Positions 46,574-59,189 of a DNA stretch of 64,000 bases are shown piece by piece. The notes under the pieces were generated by a model. That model was not told where the DNA came from. It was given only the letters and a program-made list of their open reading frames with translations, and did no database searches. Where the stretch lies: the NCBI GenBank assembly GCA_014706295.1, contig JACSVZ010000016.1, positions 6,243,168-6,307,167 on the forward strand. The letters are read 5' to 3'. The DNA comes from Lycocorax pyrrhopterus obiensis (lineage: Eukaryota > Chordata > Aves > Passeriformes > Paradisaeidae). Numbering within the stretch: the first letter of the stretch is position 1; each line of letters begins with the position of its first letter. The translations under genes were made by a program, and so were the position numbers.

Positions 46574-49500
46574 GTAAGTAGTTTAGATGAAGATTAATAA
46601 CATGTTTTTCAAGAATAATCACCAGATATCTAAAAGGGCAGGATAGGACAGAGTCTGTAACTTGATCAATGAAACAGAATTGAACACATCTAGTATTTAC
46701 AGATCTTAATGACAAACTCCACCTTAGTCCTCTCTCTGCTCTATTAGTGCATCGAATTACTTGACAGGAAAAATAAACTGGTTTTTTGTACTTCTAGGCT
46801 AAGTTACCATGTTTTAGGGCTTCATGTGCTTTTACCAGAAGACTCATCATAGCAGAAGATCTGAAGAACCACAGGCCAGGCCTCCCCACCAGTCTGAATC
46901 ACACTGGTATTAACCACCCTTTTTTTGTGATCTCTGACTTCTGGTTAACTGAGTAAACAAGACTGCTCATGTCCAGGTTTTATTTCCTCCTCGGTCTTTA
47001 CACTAATTACTGTAGCTGGAACAGGTCACAGTGGCAGACTCTTGTGCATTCACTAGCACAAGGAAAGTACAGGGTTCATTCTGAAAGCTCTGACGCTATC
47101 CCATTACAAATACTGGCTTCTCTTTTGAGATGCTCTTTCCTCAGACACCATGCAAGACCATAACCCCACAGCATTCCGAAGACTTATTTTTCTGGGTAAT
47201 TACAGGGGAATATTCAAAACTTCAAGAGAAAAGCTGGGCACTGTTAGTATAAATTGTTCAACTTCAATAATTTCAATAGCATGAAGACTGAGTACATCCT
47301 CAGACAGCCTAGCACAAATCCCTTACCACAGTCCTGATGCAATACTATTTTCTTTCCTAGGCAAAGATACAAACTTTCAAAGCAAATTTGAGACCTATAG
47401 TCTTCTAATGTTAAGACACTTGCCTATCCTTTCACCAAAATTTTATTCTACTTATTAATATACAATACAACATTGACCTAGAACTAGCACCAATGAGAAA
47501 AATTGAAAGCATACTTACTTTTTCTTTGTTAATTAATTTGACAGAAGACAAAGCTGTTTTAAAGATGTTCAGCCCTGTGTGTTGGTTACTGAACAATTTC
47601 ACCACTAGTTTGCAACAAAAGCAGAAAATAACTGGAATTTCCATGAAGATTGAGAGTGTATCTTGTTTTAACTTTTCTGTGCTCTGCCAACATTATCTCT
47701 ACCATCACAGAAGGATAAAAGCTAAAAAGACCCAAACAGCCTACACAAAATATTGAAAGTAAAGCTGTAAAATAGATCAAGGTGACTCCAAGGTATCTCA
47801 ACCACAGAAGTGAAAATTCAGCATGCGGTGTAGAATTATAAAGAAGGAGGCCTCAGAAGGCTCAGAGCATTGTATTTGTGGCATTATACTAAACCCACAA
47901 GATTTGACTAAATGATCTTCCGTATCTCTTTAATTTTCCCCCATAACCTCATGTCTTACTTTCCAGTCTTTTCTTCTGCTCTTGTTTGTTCGGTTTCCTC
48001 AGAGCACACGCATCTTCCAGCTCCAAGGCAAGTATAAATGAGATCCATGTCAGTGCTTGTCTCTGGAGTCATCTTTTGATACTCGCCTCAAAACACCCTC
48101 ATCCTAAAGCTAAGCAGATGGCTGATTGCCTGTGATAACTTCTCACAAATGAACACTCTAAATAGCAATTCCAGTCCGTAACTCTCCTGCGTATCTTGCA
48201 GTAGAACTCTTTTGTCAATAGCAGACTACACCTTTAAAAAACCCCTTTATTTACATCTGCTCTTCTTGTAAAAACAACAGTAACTTGAGCTGCCTATAAA
48301 TATCTAATATTCAAAACCCTGTGTTCTGATTATTAAAAACTTTTCAAAAAAAAATTTGCTTCCCGGCATTTTACATTATCATCACAGTCAACATTAGCTA
48401 GAGGCCTTCAGTCTGTAAGATTCAAGCGCTCTTTAATTATTTTCATCAACATAGCCCGAACCATACCATAAACCCAATATTCCTCAGGTGCAGAGGTTCC
48501 CAGCCTGAACTACAGCATGAAGAAGATGTTCCTCAGGTGTATGGAGGGGCACATACAGTTCCCAGGATTGGATTGCATTGTGCATCTGCTTCTGCAGTGG
48601 AAATAAATTCAAGTCTCCACATACTACGCGCAGAAAGCACCTTGACAATGGCTACCCAAACTGATGAGACTTAGCCAGTGTAATTTAATAGAAAAGGGAA
48701 TAACACTAATTTTGACTGAAGGGCAGAAACTGCGCTCACTCTGGAGCAGAGCTTGTACTCCGCCTGTCTGGCTTAGGGATTGATCACACGTGACACAAAG
48801 AGCCTTGGCTCAGGACACTACAGCAAAAGTCCTTCATACACTGCAGTGAGGGAAACATTTTGCATTGCAACACAACTCTCCTGAAGTTGCCTAAAAGCAG
48901 CACTGGTTGTAGCAGTCAACCTTTAAGTTTCCAATTCTGGATGTTTTACCCCTTCTTTTCTCCCTCCAGGGAGAAACTGAGATCAAGTCTCTGAAATTAT
49001 CTCCGTGTCCACACTACTTTAACAACCAGGATAATTTTCCTACCAAGTGTTATTCACAAGCAGGAAGCCCATAAAAGCTAAGTTGAAATAAAAATAAAGT
49101 TTTCATTAGAATGTTATAGGATTAGCAGCTGCATCCATTAATTTCATCCCTCTAGCTACAGAAAGGTACCAGAGAATTTCCAGAACAGGCTACTGCAAGC
49201 TTATGCTTCTTTCATGCACTGGAAGAGCTGCTTCTACAGCAAACCAGGAGATTAAACTCTTAATTTTAATTTCTGAGACAGCTGTTGATAAAGATGCAAG
49301 GTATGAAAAACCCACACTTTTTTGGGGGTAAATTCTCCACCCTGTGGCCCACTATTCAGGAAAATCAAGTAACTACTGTAGTGCTGTTGCGTGATGTGAC
49401 CTGAGCTCATTTCAGTGAGCTGGCATTCTCTACCTGCCAGCATCCGTTCTCTCAGCCTTCCAAACTTTATCCATGAATCAGATCCTTCCCTATCCAGTAC

Positions 49501-52500
49501 CATCTGCCCTACTAGCTTACACTTGAAACCAAAAGGGTTAAAATATCTATTACAAGACTCAAGCTCTGGGGTTTCAAGCGTACCTATGACTGGTTAAACA
49601 CTCTCAGACCTGTGTACGAGTAATCACTCCCTGCTTCTGTCCATCTGAACAAGCTTTTAATGCTGTCTTTCAGTTGTAGGGTTATAAGCATGTGGTGGGT
49701 CACACCAGAGGGTGAGGTGTCAGATGAAGCACAGCACCATGCAGAGATCTTAGCTCAGGTGGGAACCGGAAAATTCCATGCTTTTTCGGGGGTTTAGCAT
49801 CCAAATGCAGTTGGACTGCTCCTGCAGCCTCTCAGCCCTGTCTTCCCAACACTGGGAAGCTCAGTGGAAGTTTGCTCTGAGCTCTCCTATTCACAGCCTG
49901 AGCACTGCTCAGTGCAGATGTGAGAACCCACACAGAAATTCCCTACCCCATTCTCCTCTGGATCCAAGGTGCCCTGGGCACTTTGTCACAGATTTATGTT
50001 GGCAATACCAGAATGTTCCTCACCATTAGTAAAGCAAAATGTTAATAGAAAAACACGTTCTACAGCAACAAACATATGTGAATTTTAAAAATGTCCTGAA
50101 GTTGATAGTGAAATAATGACTTTCTGTCTCCTCTCCTTCCCCAGTTAAAGTCCATGGAATGCACTGACTGAAACAAGAAATTCTGCAGACCAACTCAATG
50201 GGCAATTATGACATTGAAGACTTCCATGATATGCAAACATAGGGACTAGAATTCAGGTTACATGAGCTATTTGGAATGTGAACACTTTGCTGTAATGCCT
50301 TTGCATTTCCTGTTACCTTTGAGCTCTGCCTTTGCAAGTTTTGCTGAACAATAGGAACAAGTCTGCAGGGTGAAGAACCTGATGCAGAAGCACTGTCAAC
50401 ACCATACTCAGTCTGAGGGTGTTACTTCAGACTGGCTCTAACCTGTTCCCCACAACTGAACACTCAATTATGGCTGGAGCACTTTAATTGCATTTCTGAA
50501 GCACATTTTTCTATGTTTGTTTGTGAGCTCCAAGACTGGCCTGTGAATCGAATCAATGAGGAGTGAGCAGGGATGATGGGAGACTGACTCCAGAAATGCA
50601 TTTCTGATCATAATAAGTTGTGTGTGGACACCTCCTTTTGTGCCCAGCAGGCCAGCTCTGTGCAGGGGTATCCCCCAGCCATGTGCAAAAGACATCTGGA
50701 GGGAGATGCTACTCAGCATTTTTGAAGATGCCAGAATGTGGCTTCCTATTAGGATTGCTTCCTTAAAAATACACTCCTGAGGGAGATACTAAACTTCAGT
50801 ACCTAATTGATTCAGTCCATGGAATTGCTACAGGAGGAGTTTTAAGACATGGAAGGAGCAGGTATATACCTATTATGGGTGATTTTTTTAATATAAAGGA
50901 TGTCAGAAACAAGTTAAATTAGGTAGCTTTATTTAAAATGAAGTATATGCAGCCCTACAGCTTCTGAAATGTCCATTTTCCAAGTAATGTCCCTAATATG
51001 AGGTTTAGTTTATGCATCTTGTCATAATGGTTGCTATCTGGAATTATTGTACTATGAACCAATTGTTATTTATGTTACCACTGGATACAAGGATTTTGTT
51101 AGTGGAATTTAGCTTCCAGATTCATTTCATAATCCCTATGCCTATTACTTAGAAGAATAAAGCACAAATCAAGATGACATTTAAAAAAAAAAAAGGAGCC
51201 TAGGCTGGTCTTGTAGGAACATCTAAATCCTTTCCCATATTAAATACCTTATCTCAGCAGCAGTGCACCAGCCATTTAGGAAAATTAAAGAGGGAGATAG
51301 CAAAAAAGAGACAGCAGATGCTAAAGCAGAGTAGTTTCTAGTCACGTAGATAATGAAGGGACTCGGCACATGGCCTTTCAGTTTATCCCTGCTTTAGCTT
51401 ATCCTTCATCTGCTTAAATTCAAATGGATCAGTCATTATTAAAATGATTTTGAAATTAGCTGCTCCAGTTTCATGTGACTTTTTGGTGTATCCTCTAAAA
51501 CTTAGTAACTCTTTGGGAAGACAGGTGCTGTGCACTTTTGCCATTTTAACTCAGTTTGGAACATGATTTCTGAGCAGGAGCTGGTAGCTAATGCTTAAAT
51601 AAAATTGAGTTTTACTCACTATTACACACTGTGAGCCTTTTATCCCTTCCAGTGAGTTGTCACATAAAAAAATATAGACTTCTCTGATGAAAAATACCAA
51701 ATATTTTGTGCAAGGTGCTGTGGGCTTACAATTTTAAGAGATACTGGACCCTTAAAGTATATTTTTGACTCATTTTCTTTATTATTGGATAAATATTCTT
51801 CTGTCACCCTTGGAACCTTCTACTTGCTAATTCTGAGAAACACTACAAGTAAGTGTATGCATGAAGCAATGATCAGCCACCCTGTTAAACATTTAAAATC
51901 TGCTTCAAACCACTGCTGGATTTCGTGCAGTTCTTAGACACTGATCATCCTCATGTTGGCACCTACTGGCACTGCCCCAACAATGTGCATGGCATGGCTC
52001 CCCATGCTCAGCATGTTTGCCTCCCCAGGGACAGAAGCACAAGTTATTGAGAATTCTGCATTCCCATTGATTTCTATGGAAACATACAAACATTTTAAGA
52101 GCAAAAAATGCATGTTAGACAGCATATACAGAGTGAGTCTTCACGCTATTTACCCGAGGAGTTCATAAATTTATGCCATCCTAAAACATTCCACTGGCCA
52201 AATTCCCCATGGTCATACATCTCTCTCCTCCCCTTCCTCCTACCCAATTTAAAATCTTGCAATGGGGACCATTTAGGAGATTTCTGCCAATCTCAAGCAC
52301 TCGAAGAAAACAGTGGTGGCTCTTACCTTCACATTTGGCAACACAGCACTACTGTAATTCTCCTTTTATGCCTCCTGGAATATTAGTAATAGTCACATCC
52401 AGCATGAACATACCGCACTGAAGCGGCTGACTGCTACCAGCTCCTATCAGAAGGTGGCTTACGACTTCACTGCCTTTTGGCTGTCAATAGTTCCCTAATG

Positions 52501-52995
52501 AACAACAGCTCCTAAATGAATTGTTCTGCAGTGAGCTTCACTGCCACGTGGTTTTCCTGGCACCACCTTGCTGCCTCTGGTAACACAATCCCCAAGAATC
52601 AAGGTTCTTGAGCTATATTATGTCTTGAAACTCCTGCCACTGAAGTCAATGACAGAGCTCTGCATCATTAATTTTTTAAACAAAATCGTGTTTCTTCAGT
52701 TTTAAAAGGTTTAGAGACTACAGAACTTATATAAAGACAGTAGGAGCCTTAAAATCCTTGACTTGGGTTTTGATTTGGGAAATGAATTAACACGTCTCCA
52801 CCATGCAGATTGTAAAAATATTTGCAAAAATTAGCTTTGTAGCTGAGTTAACTCAAGTGCAGCTTTGCCTTTCATCAGCCAGAGCACCTCTTTGTTATTC
52901 TTTGCACCAAGATGAAATGGATAGCTTAAACATCAAAACAACACAGCCTTACATTCTGCTTACATGCCTCTGACAATACTTCTTCCCACCTGTAG
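46574..52995. other. AT-rich unique non-coding DNA
   Basis: No gene is recognised. The word TTCCTCAGGTG occurs twice about 50 bp apart near 48481 and 48530. A run of 12 A lies at 51183-51194. Frames are 92 codons or shorter. Confidence 0.5.
48350..48480. promoter_or_regulatory. Candidate conserved non-coding element
   Basis: The unique block contains TTTTACATTATCATCACAG, AACATTAGCTAG and CGCTCTTTAATTATTTTCAT, a texture like deeply conserved enhancers. No frame or repeat is seen. Conservation was not testable. Confidence 0.18.
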
Positions 52996-53010
52996 GTCAC
53001 CAGTTCAGAG
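52996..53010 (+). other. Possible 15-nt microexon
   Basis: A strong acceptor (CTTCTTCCCACCTGTAG, ending at 52995) is followed after only 15 nt (GTCACCAGTTCAGAG) by the donor GAG|GTGAGC. Fifteen nucleotides would keep frame and add five residues, as neural microexons do. Similar chance pairings exist elsewhere in the window (21684-21705), so the call stays weak. Confidence 0.15.
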
Positions 53011-53516
53011 GTGAGCAGGTCATTTCTGTCAGTTCTTCAAATCTAAGACTAGAAATCCTCAGTGCTTAAAGGTTTTTTAGATCAGCTTCTTTGAGTCAAA
53101 GTTCCCCACCACAGGTGCGTGCCTCTATTGTCCCTAATTGCTGTAAAGACAGTGGAGTTTTTCTTCAAGTGACAGTCTTTTGAAGTTGGCTCAGGCACTT
53201 TCCTGCTACCTTCCTGCAAGTATATACTGAGGATTAAATAGTGACAACAGTGCTCCAGTGAATTCTCTGTGTCAATTGATCTGGCAGATGCAAAGAGAAG
53301 AACAGCAGAAGTCACTGTGAATAATCACTGCCTAAAGAACTCCATAATAAAAATGAAATTTCAGGAATTGTCTGTTTTTGAAGGAAAAAACTATGAAGGA
53401 CGTTATTCCCTTGTTGATTAGAAATGTGTGCACTTCAGATGGCTTTTTTAATTTTTACATAGTCCTAGGCTGGACAAAATTTTTTAAAGGCACTTGGTTA
53501 GAATCGGAGGTCTTAC
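53011..53516. other. Unique non-coding DNA
   Basis: No gene or repeat is recognised between the two splice-like candidates on either side. Confidence 0.45.
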
Positions 53517-53662
53517 CTTGCTGAAGATTATGAAAGGTCCAAAGCTCTTCTGCTGTAGGCTGACACTGAGCATTTTTGCTCAGCCTTGCGTAAGAGGCGG
53601 TACCCAGCTGCTCTGGCCCAGAAGGAGCCTTGGGAAAGAGCTGTGACTCTGCTAATGCCTTC
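53517..53662 (-). other. Possible minus-strand exon with strong donor
   Basis: On the minus strand AGCAAG|GTAAGA is a strong 5' splice site with its last exon base at 53517. One frame is open from a plausible acceptor (pyrimidine-rich CTTGCTTTCCC then AAATAAG, ending at 53663) to the donor, about 48 codons with a soluble-protein-like composition. Another minus-strand frame is also open through much of the interval. No family is recognised, and the acceptor is only fair. Confidence 0.2.
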
Positions 53663-53820
53663 CTTATTTCCAGGGAAAGCAAGATGAAGCCATTGTTTAC
53701 AAGTCACTGCGTGCTGATGTAACAGGACAATGGTGAGACCAATCTTTGTCACAAGGACCTCAAACGGGGATTGCCTAAGAGTGGCTGCTACAAATGATTA
53801 CTTTAAATAGGAGCATATTC

Positions 53821-53850
53821 TCCTATTTTTCCTTACTGTTTTCTCTCCAG
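53821..53850 (+). other. Very strong splice-acceptor-like tract
   Basis: Nearly continuous pyrimidines end in CTCTCCAG at 53850, a textbook 3' splice site. The following 200 bases give only weak donors (for example GCCA|GTAAAT), so no exon can be defined. Confidence 0.3.
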
Positions 53851-56477
53851 TGAAATTGTCAGTGAGGCCAGTAAATACACTTCAGCTCTATGAAGAGTTA
53901 AGAGCCAGTGTTTACACTTCTGTCCCTCAGCTGATCTAACCCTCATCACCAGCTACAAGGAGTTGTCTCCAGACTTCCCGGTGACAGGTCTGGACCTGAC
54001 AGACCCTGAGACATTTTTAGTAACACCAACATCTCCAACCACCCTGTGCTCCTTTCTGTCTTCTCTTTCACCCACTGCACGAGGAGGCTTAGTGCCCTCA
54101 ACACAGTGCAAATGACTTCATAGGCATCACTTAAGGTGGATGGAACCGTATTATATTACGGTCCAAACAATGTGCACACAGATAGAGTGATAGCAAAATG
54201 GACTATTACCTTTGGAACTGCATTTCAGAATTAGTAAGTATAGGTCAGATTCTGCCACCTTTCAGCTGTCTGTTTCTCTAGGGTGTTCCAAGTCTTTCAA
54301 AAGGAATTATCTCAGGAATACAGTATTTATAAAAAGAAGCTATTGTTTATGTAATAGCTGTACCTTCAATACTGAACCAGAGGGAGCTTTAACACATGTC
54401 TAGACATATATTAGTAGGCTCCAGCTATGATAGGCTTCAAACAGCTCTTCCCAGTAGCTTCTGTCATTGCCTTGCACAGCCAGTTGAACTCTGGCAACAC
54501 AAGCGATGTTGGCTTTTATCAGTAGAGGATGTGTTCCCATCTCTTTAAATCAAACAGTCATATTACTGTTATTCTTCCTCTGACACTTTCAAGACTGTAG
54601 TCTGAGATGCTATCAGCTCTCTTAAGCGCTGCAATTAACTCCTTAAGTTGTATGCTAATAAGAGCATGATCCTTATCTACCCTCTGGACGTGGGCTACAC
54701 TTTGCACTGGCAGAGAAGCCGCTTGTGCCGTTGGTATCCACTTTCCCCTCTGCAAATGACAAGCTTTATGTGCTTAGCCTTTAAGATTCATACACAGAAT
54801 ACCAGATGGAATTTTTTACTCTCAAAGACACAGGTTTAAAGCAGCTATAGTAATTAAGTATGGTACGTTATTATATACCCAGAAAATCTCCTCATAGTAC
54901 GGTAGGTGGCCATAACATTTTTCACACATAAATTACTCAATATTTGAACAAAATAGTGTTTGTAGGATTCCCAAAAGGGTGTTTCAAACTGAGGCACTGA
55001 GGTGCAGACTGAGCCTTCAGTGGCTCACATCACAGTGCTCCTGACCTACGTGCTGGGTCAAGCAAGCTCTTGCCCTTATGGATGGAGGGAAATAGGTTAA
55101 AAATAGGCCTGCTTTTCAACAGCAATGCCACCAGAATTCTTACTTCAATTCAACTGGGATGTTATCTCCTCTCTTATCTTCGCTTCACTGTAAGCAAGGA
55201 ATTTGTGTACCATTTGTGCAGTCTTTTCCAAAACCAGTTAGGCTAAGAATCAGCAGTAATTTTTATTCAATATAAAACACTCATTCATCACACCCAGTAT
55301 GAAACACTAAGGGACATTTCCCAGGAGAAGATGGAAGGACTGGATGGAGAGAGAACAGCAAGGAGCACTCATCTTTGTAGGGGACAGGGACCTGCTACAG
55401 ACCACGGCTTCTGACTGGTCCTTTGGGAGACTGAGCTTCAATTCCCATCATCATCTGCGATTTAAAATCCCAACTGGGATTGGAGCAACACAAAAAGAGA
55501 GAACAAAAAAGGCTCCCAAAGCAACTTCCTGTCTTTGTTCCTAATCACTCACTTCAGAAGGGACGAACTAAGGCTGCAGTTCCACCACAAAGTCAAAGCA
55601 GCTGCAATGGCACCGTGGCTAAACACAGTCCATCCCACCAAACCTCCCGACACAAATCATGTCAGAACTCCCTCCCGACTTACTTCATCACTTCATTAAA
55701 AGTGACTTTTTCCATAAATACTACTGCAAGCCCCAACCTCTCCACCAAAACTGTCATTTTGTAGCTGTTCTGTTCAATTGATGCTTTGAAATAAAGACAG
55801 TTTTTCTAATGAATACTGCCTCGAAGATTCAGCACTTCAACCTGCCTGTGTTTGAAGCACAATTCTCAGTAAAATTCTCAGTACCAATATTAAGAACTCT
55901 GAATGTACAAGTTATGCTATGTTACTGTCTTCACCATCTTTTGAACTTTTATACCATACAAGGTATGTGAAAATTTTTGTTCTAATCAGCTGAAAAAATT
56001 TGGATTTCAAATTTATAAATAATGAATGTGCATTCACCTGGCAGTGGAATGAATTGGAATGAATTTTGAAAATTTTTTTCCTCATTTGTAATCTAGTTAT
56101 GGAACAGCTTGATTCCATGATGTTCAAATCATAATCAATATTTCTAACACCTACGTGGTGAAAAAAGTGAAATACCTTTTCATTGGGAAGGCCCACTGAT
56201 TAACACATGTAAGAGAAATGAGAACAAACAGCAGCTCCTGCTATACAAAACCTGAGTGAATGAAATATGAATTCTTCATAATGCAAGTGCTCAGCTGAGT
56301 ATTCAAAGGCAGTAAAAATGATTGAAAAGCCGAAGTACATAATGCAGGAACAAAAACACTTGGATGTAAATTCGTCCTGCATTCAAACTGTATTGCAAAA
56401 CGATTCCTCATCCTACATCTTGTAGTGACTCAGCCCAGCACTGCCACTTTTTAGGAAATGTGAAACCATTAATTGCC
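53851..56477. other. Unique non-coding DNA with a hairpin and a tandem duplication
   Basis: No gene is recognised. ACCGTA and TACGGT form a short stem around TTATAT near 54145-54162. A 10-bp tandem duplication GGAATGAATT occupies 56046-56065. The interval 54590-54790 has a conserved-element texture. Frames are 94 codons or shorter. Confidence 0.45.
54590..54790. promoter_or_regulatory. Candidate conserved non-coding element
   Basis: This is a unique block with CTTAAGCGCTGCAATTAACTC, CTTAAGTTGTATGCTAATAAG and CTTATCTACC words. Short frames cross it on both strands with no domain. The call rests on texture and needs alignment. Confidence 0.18.
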
Positions 56478-56575
56478 TTATCTGATGAACTAGAGTGCTG
56501 CTAATGACTTATCAATTATCACAAGGCTTATCTTTCAGCTTCTTATTAACCAAAGATGTTCTGAAACAGACTATC
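56440..56575. promoter_or_regulatory. Candidate enhancer with four GATA-type motifs
   Basis: Four TTATC words (GATAA on the minus strand) lie in 55 bp at 56478, 56509, 56516 and 56528, all in the same orientation. Homeodomain-type ATTAATTG and CTAATGACTT words are nearby. About 0.1-0.2 such words would be expected by chance in 55 bp. Clustered GATA sites mark enhancers of blood, endoderm and cardiac genes, but binding here is inferred. Confidence 0.3.
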
Positions 56576-59163
56576 CTTGGAATTGCTTAACATACGGAGA
56601 CCAGACTACCGTGGGGGAAACAAAACATTTTGTGTTCAAAACACCCAAACACTACAACATTAACATTCCAGGAAAAAAAAAAAAAGCCAAAGTGGATATT
56701 TTTCAGCCACATCAGAACCACTTTTGTACTTAATTCTGCATACCGCCTTCACTTTTGGGATAACTGCTGATAAGCGTGATTCGATACAGGAAAACAGGCC
56801 AGATCTGTAGGAATAGACGGTCCCTAATTAGCTCAGCCAACGTCTCTGGAACCAACTGAGGGGCTCAGTAAAATGCACACCCCTCTCCAGCAAAAGCTGC
56901 AGATGAAGATTTGTACTCACTTGTGGAGCAGGGCAATGGTGGATGCTTTGAAACACCTCAAATTTAACATTAAGTAATTACTACCTCACACCAAGGAAGG
57001 CAAGAGCATTGGAATATTGGTTTCACTTAAGCAAGTGCAGAAAGACACTGCCAGGTGAATGCACAGGCAATTCATGCAGCTGTTAGGTACACACCTGAAA
57101 CTGCTTTGAGGGAGCATAAGATAATACGGAGATTAAAAAAAAACTCTAAAAGAAAGTTTTGATGTTAAATCTTGGCTGTATCATGCCAAGCACTGGCAAA
57201 TTAGACACCAAAAATGGTGCATGCCCTGTCAGGAAAATTATCTGGCTGCTAGAGCACAGGCCTGGCAATTAACACGTCTGAAATCCCTGGTTTTGCCCAC
57301 TGCTAAGGCAGGCAGTAGGAAAACTGTGCTGCTACCAAGAGAGACTTTAGCTCTTCATGCTGCTGTTTTCACCAAGGGGACAGCATAGATGAGTAGGTGC
57401 ACAGGCAAGAGTAACAATAATAGAAGGCCCTGTTAGACTCTTGAAATTTAAGGTATTCATAAATTAATCTCTAATTCAGTAAACTATTGAGCACATAGCT
57501 ATGCTTATTTAGACCTTATGGTCATCAGGAAGTATTTGAAGACACTCAGAAGATCTCTACCTATTCTGGATGGTCCATATCAATTCCTTTTTCTCACAAG
57601 TCCTTTCTCTTTGCTGAAAAAACCCCAAACGAAAACCCCACCCCCTAAAATTCCAGGCCACCCTTGATGGGGACTGCAGTCGTGATCATTCAGGTCACAA
57701 TTGGTAGCTACATAAAAAATCAGAAATCCTTTGTCAAAGCTCTTCTTGCACCCTTGCAGGCCACTAATCCTGTGACATTTAATCTAAACCAAAGGCAAAC
57801 TGTCAGCTAGGGATATTTTCCCTCGCCAGTGCTCTAAATGTAATAATGGTTTTCAGAATGTGCGGGTCTGGCTCACTTCAAGCGGTTTTGCTCCTTCCTT
57901 GACTCCAGCTGCAAACTACTAAACACATACTTTTTTAGGTCATTATGGCCTAATGTCTGTGGCATTACATTATTTCAGTGACATATCTTTGAACATACCG
58001 TAATTCCAAAAACTGCAGGCCATCTTTTAGGCTAACTGGAGAGCAGGATTTTATATTAACTCCATCCTTTGTCTCTGTCTCTCTTTTTAAAAAAGGCAAA
58101 CAAAAAAAATCCCACTGCAACTTCCTTTCCCATTATTCCCTTCATGGTAATGAGCCTTATAAACTTGCCCTATTAGGAAAAACCATTGCTAGTGGCAAAA
58201 AGCACACCACGACTGAGAACATCCTCCATCCTGATAAATCCTGGCCCAGAACCAGGCACCAGGATAACTAAAGCACAACATTCCTAATCAGAGATTCTTA
58301 GACAAAGAAACCTTGCCAAAGAAGACTTCTACTCCTCCCCTTCAAAAACAAACAAAAAACTCCACACATGCACCCAGGCCAATAAAAGATGACAGCTGTC
58401 TTCAGAATGATGCTTTTTATGGTCCTTTTCAAAAGGAATCAAGGAACCAATTTTTCATTTAATATCCTCAGGTTAATCCACTGTCCTCAGATACATATTT
58501 ATCTACTTAAACTCTAATTAACTATCAAACAAAATTTTTCTGGCTGGTTTCTGTTTGAGAAAGGAATTCTCAGAAGAGCAAAACTTCTCTAAATCAGGTG
58601 CAGATTCTGTCATGGCTGTGACAGAACTCCATGAGTTGTCAGACTCACCATCCCAGCTCTAAGTGACAAATTTAGTAAGAGTGCACACGCTCCGACACAA
58701 CTTCAGGCACAATCTCTGAGTTAAGGTATGTCAGTTGTCCCGTTGGGCCAGTTTCACCTCGATGGAAAATGGGAATTCAGATATTTTGTCAACATAAGCT
58801 CCATGAGGGACCATTTCCTATGAGCCGAGCTCTCTCACGAGCAGAAAATCACTGGTATTTTGCACTGGCAGCAGAAGAAAGCATCATTTGAACTATGCAA
58901 GTGCAATACGTTGAAGGATCCATTCTCCTAATTTTGTATTCCTCCTGCAGTAAGGATTTTTTCCAGCAGAAAGCAAGCAAGCATAACATGGGGAGTTTTG
59001 TCTCCGTATCAGTTTTTCATACCTCCTAGTTTTCACCATGCCCAACCAGAGTCAGATTCTCCCAGACATAAAACTGAAGCTTCCTAATTTTAGTAAGGGG
59101 AAGGACATCAGCACTTCTCACATTCTCAAGCACCCAGCAAGGAGAGAAAACAGAGCCACAGAA
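56576..59163. other. AT-rich unique non-coding DNA
   Basis: No gene is recognised. A run of 13 A lies at 56673-56685. The 57820-58060 part has a conserved-element texture. A 122-codon minus-strand frame reaches into this area from 59394 but has no domain. Confidence 0.5.
57820..58060. promoter_or_regulatory. Candidate conserved non-coding element
   Basis: The unique block includes AATGTAATAATGGTTTTC, GTCATTATGGCCTAATGTC and GGCATTACATTATTTCAG. Repeated ATTA/TAAT words are spaced through balanced-composition sequence. No open frame is present. Function is inferred. Confidence 0.2.
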
Positions 59164-59189
59164 CCAGATTAGGGAAGACCCTAATCTGG
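59164..59189. repeat. Hairpin with perfect 11-bp stem
   Basis: CCAGATTAGGG (59164-59174) and CCCTAATCTGG (59179-59189) are exact reverse complements around the 4-nt loop AAGA. The arms contain one TTAGGG and one CCCTAA telomere-type hexamer facing each other. About 0.1 such structures are expected by chance in this window. The stem does not extend further, so it is too short for a microRNA precursor. Confidence 0.8.

Noticed and set aside
53821..53850. Textbook 3' splice acceptor considered as the start of an exon
   Set aside because: No donor of comparable quality follows within a normal exon length. Recorded only as a signal.
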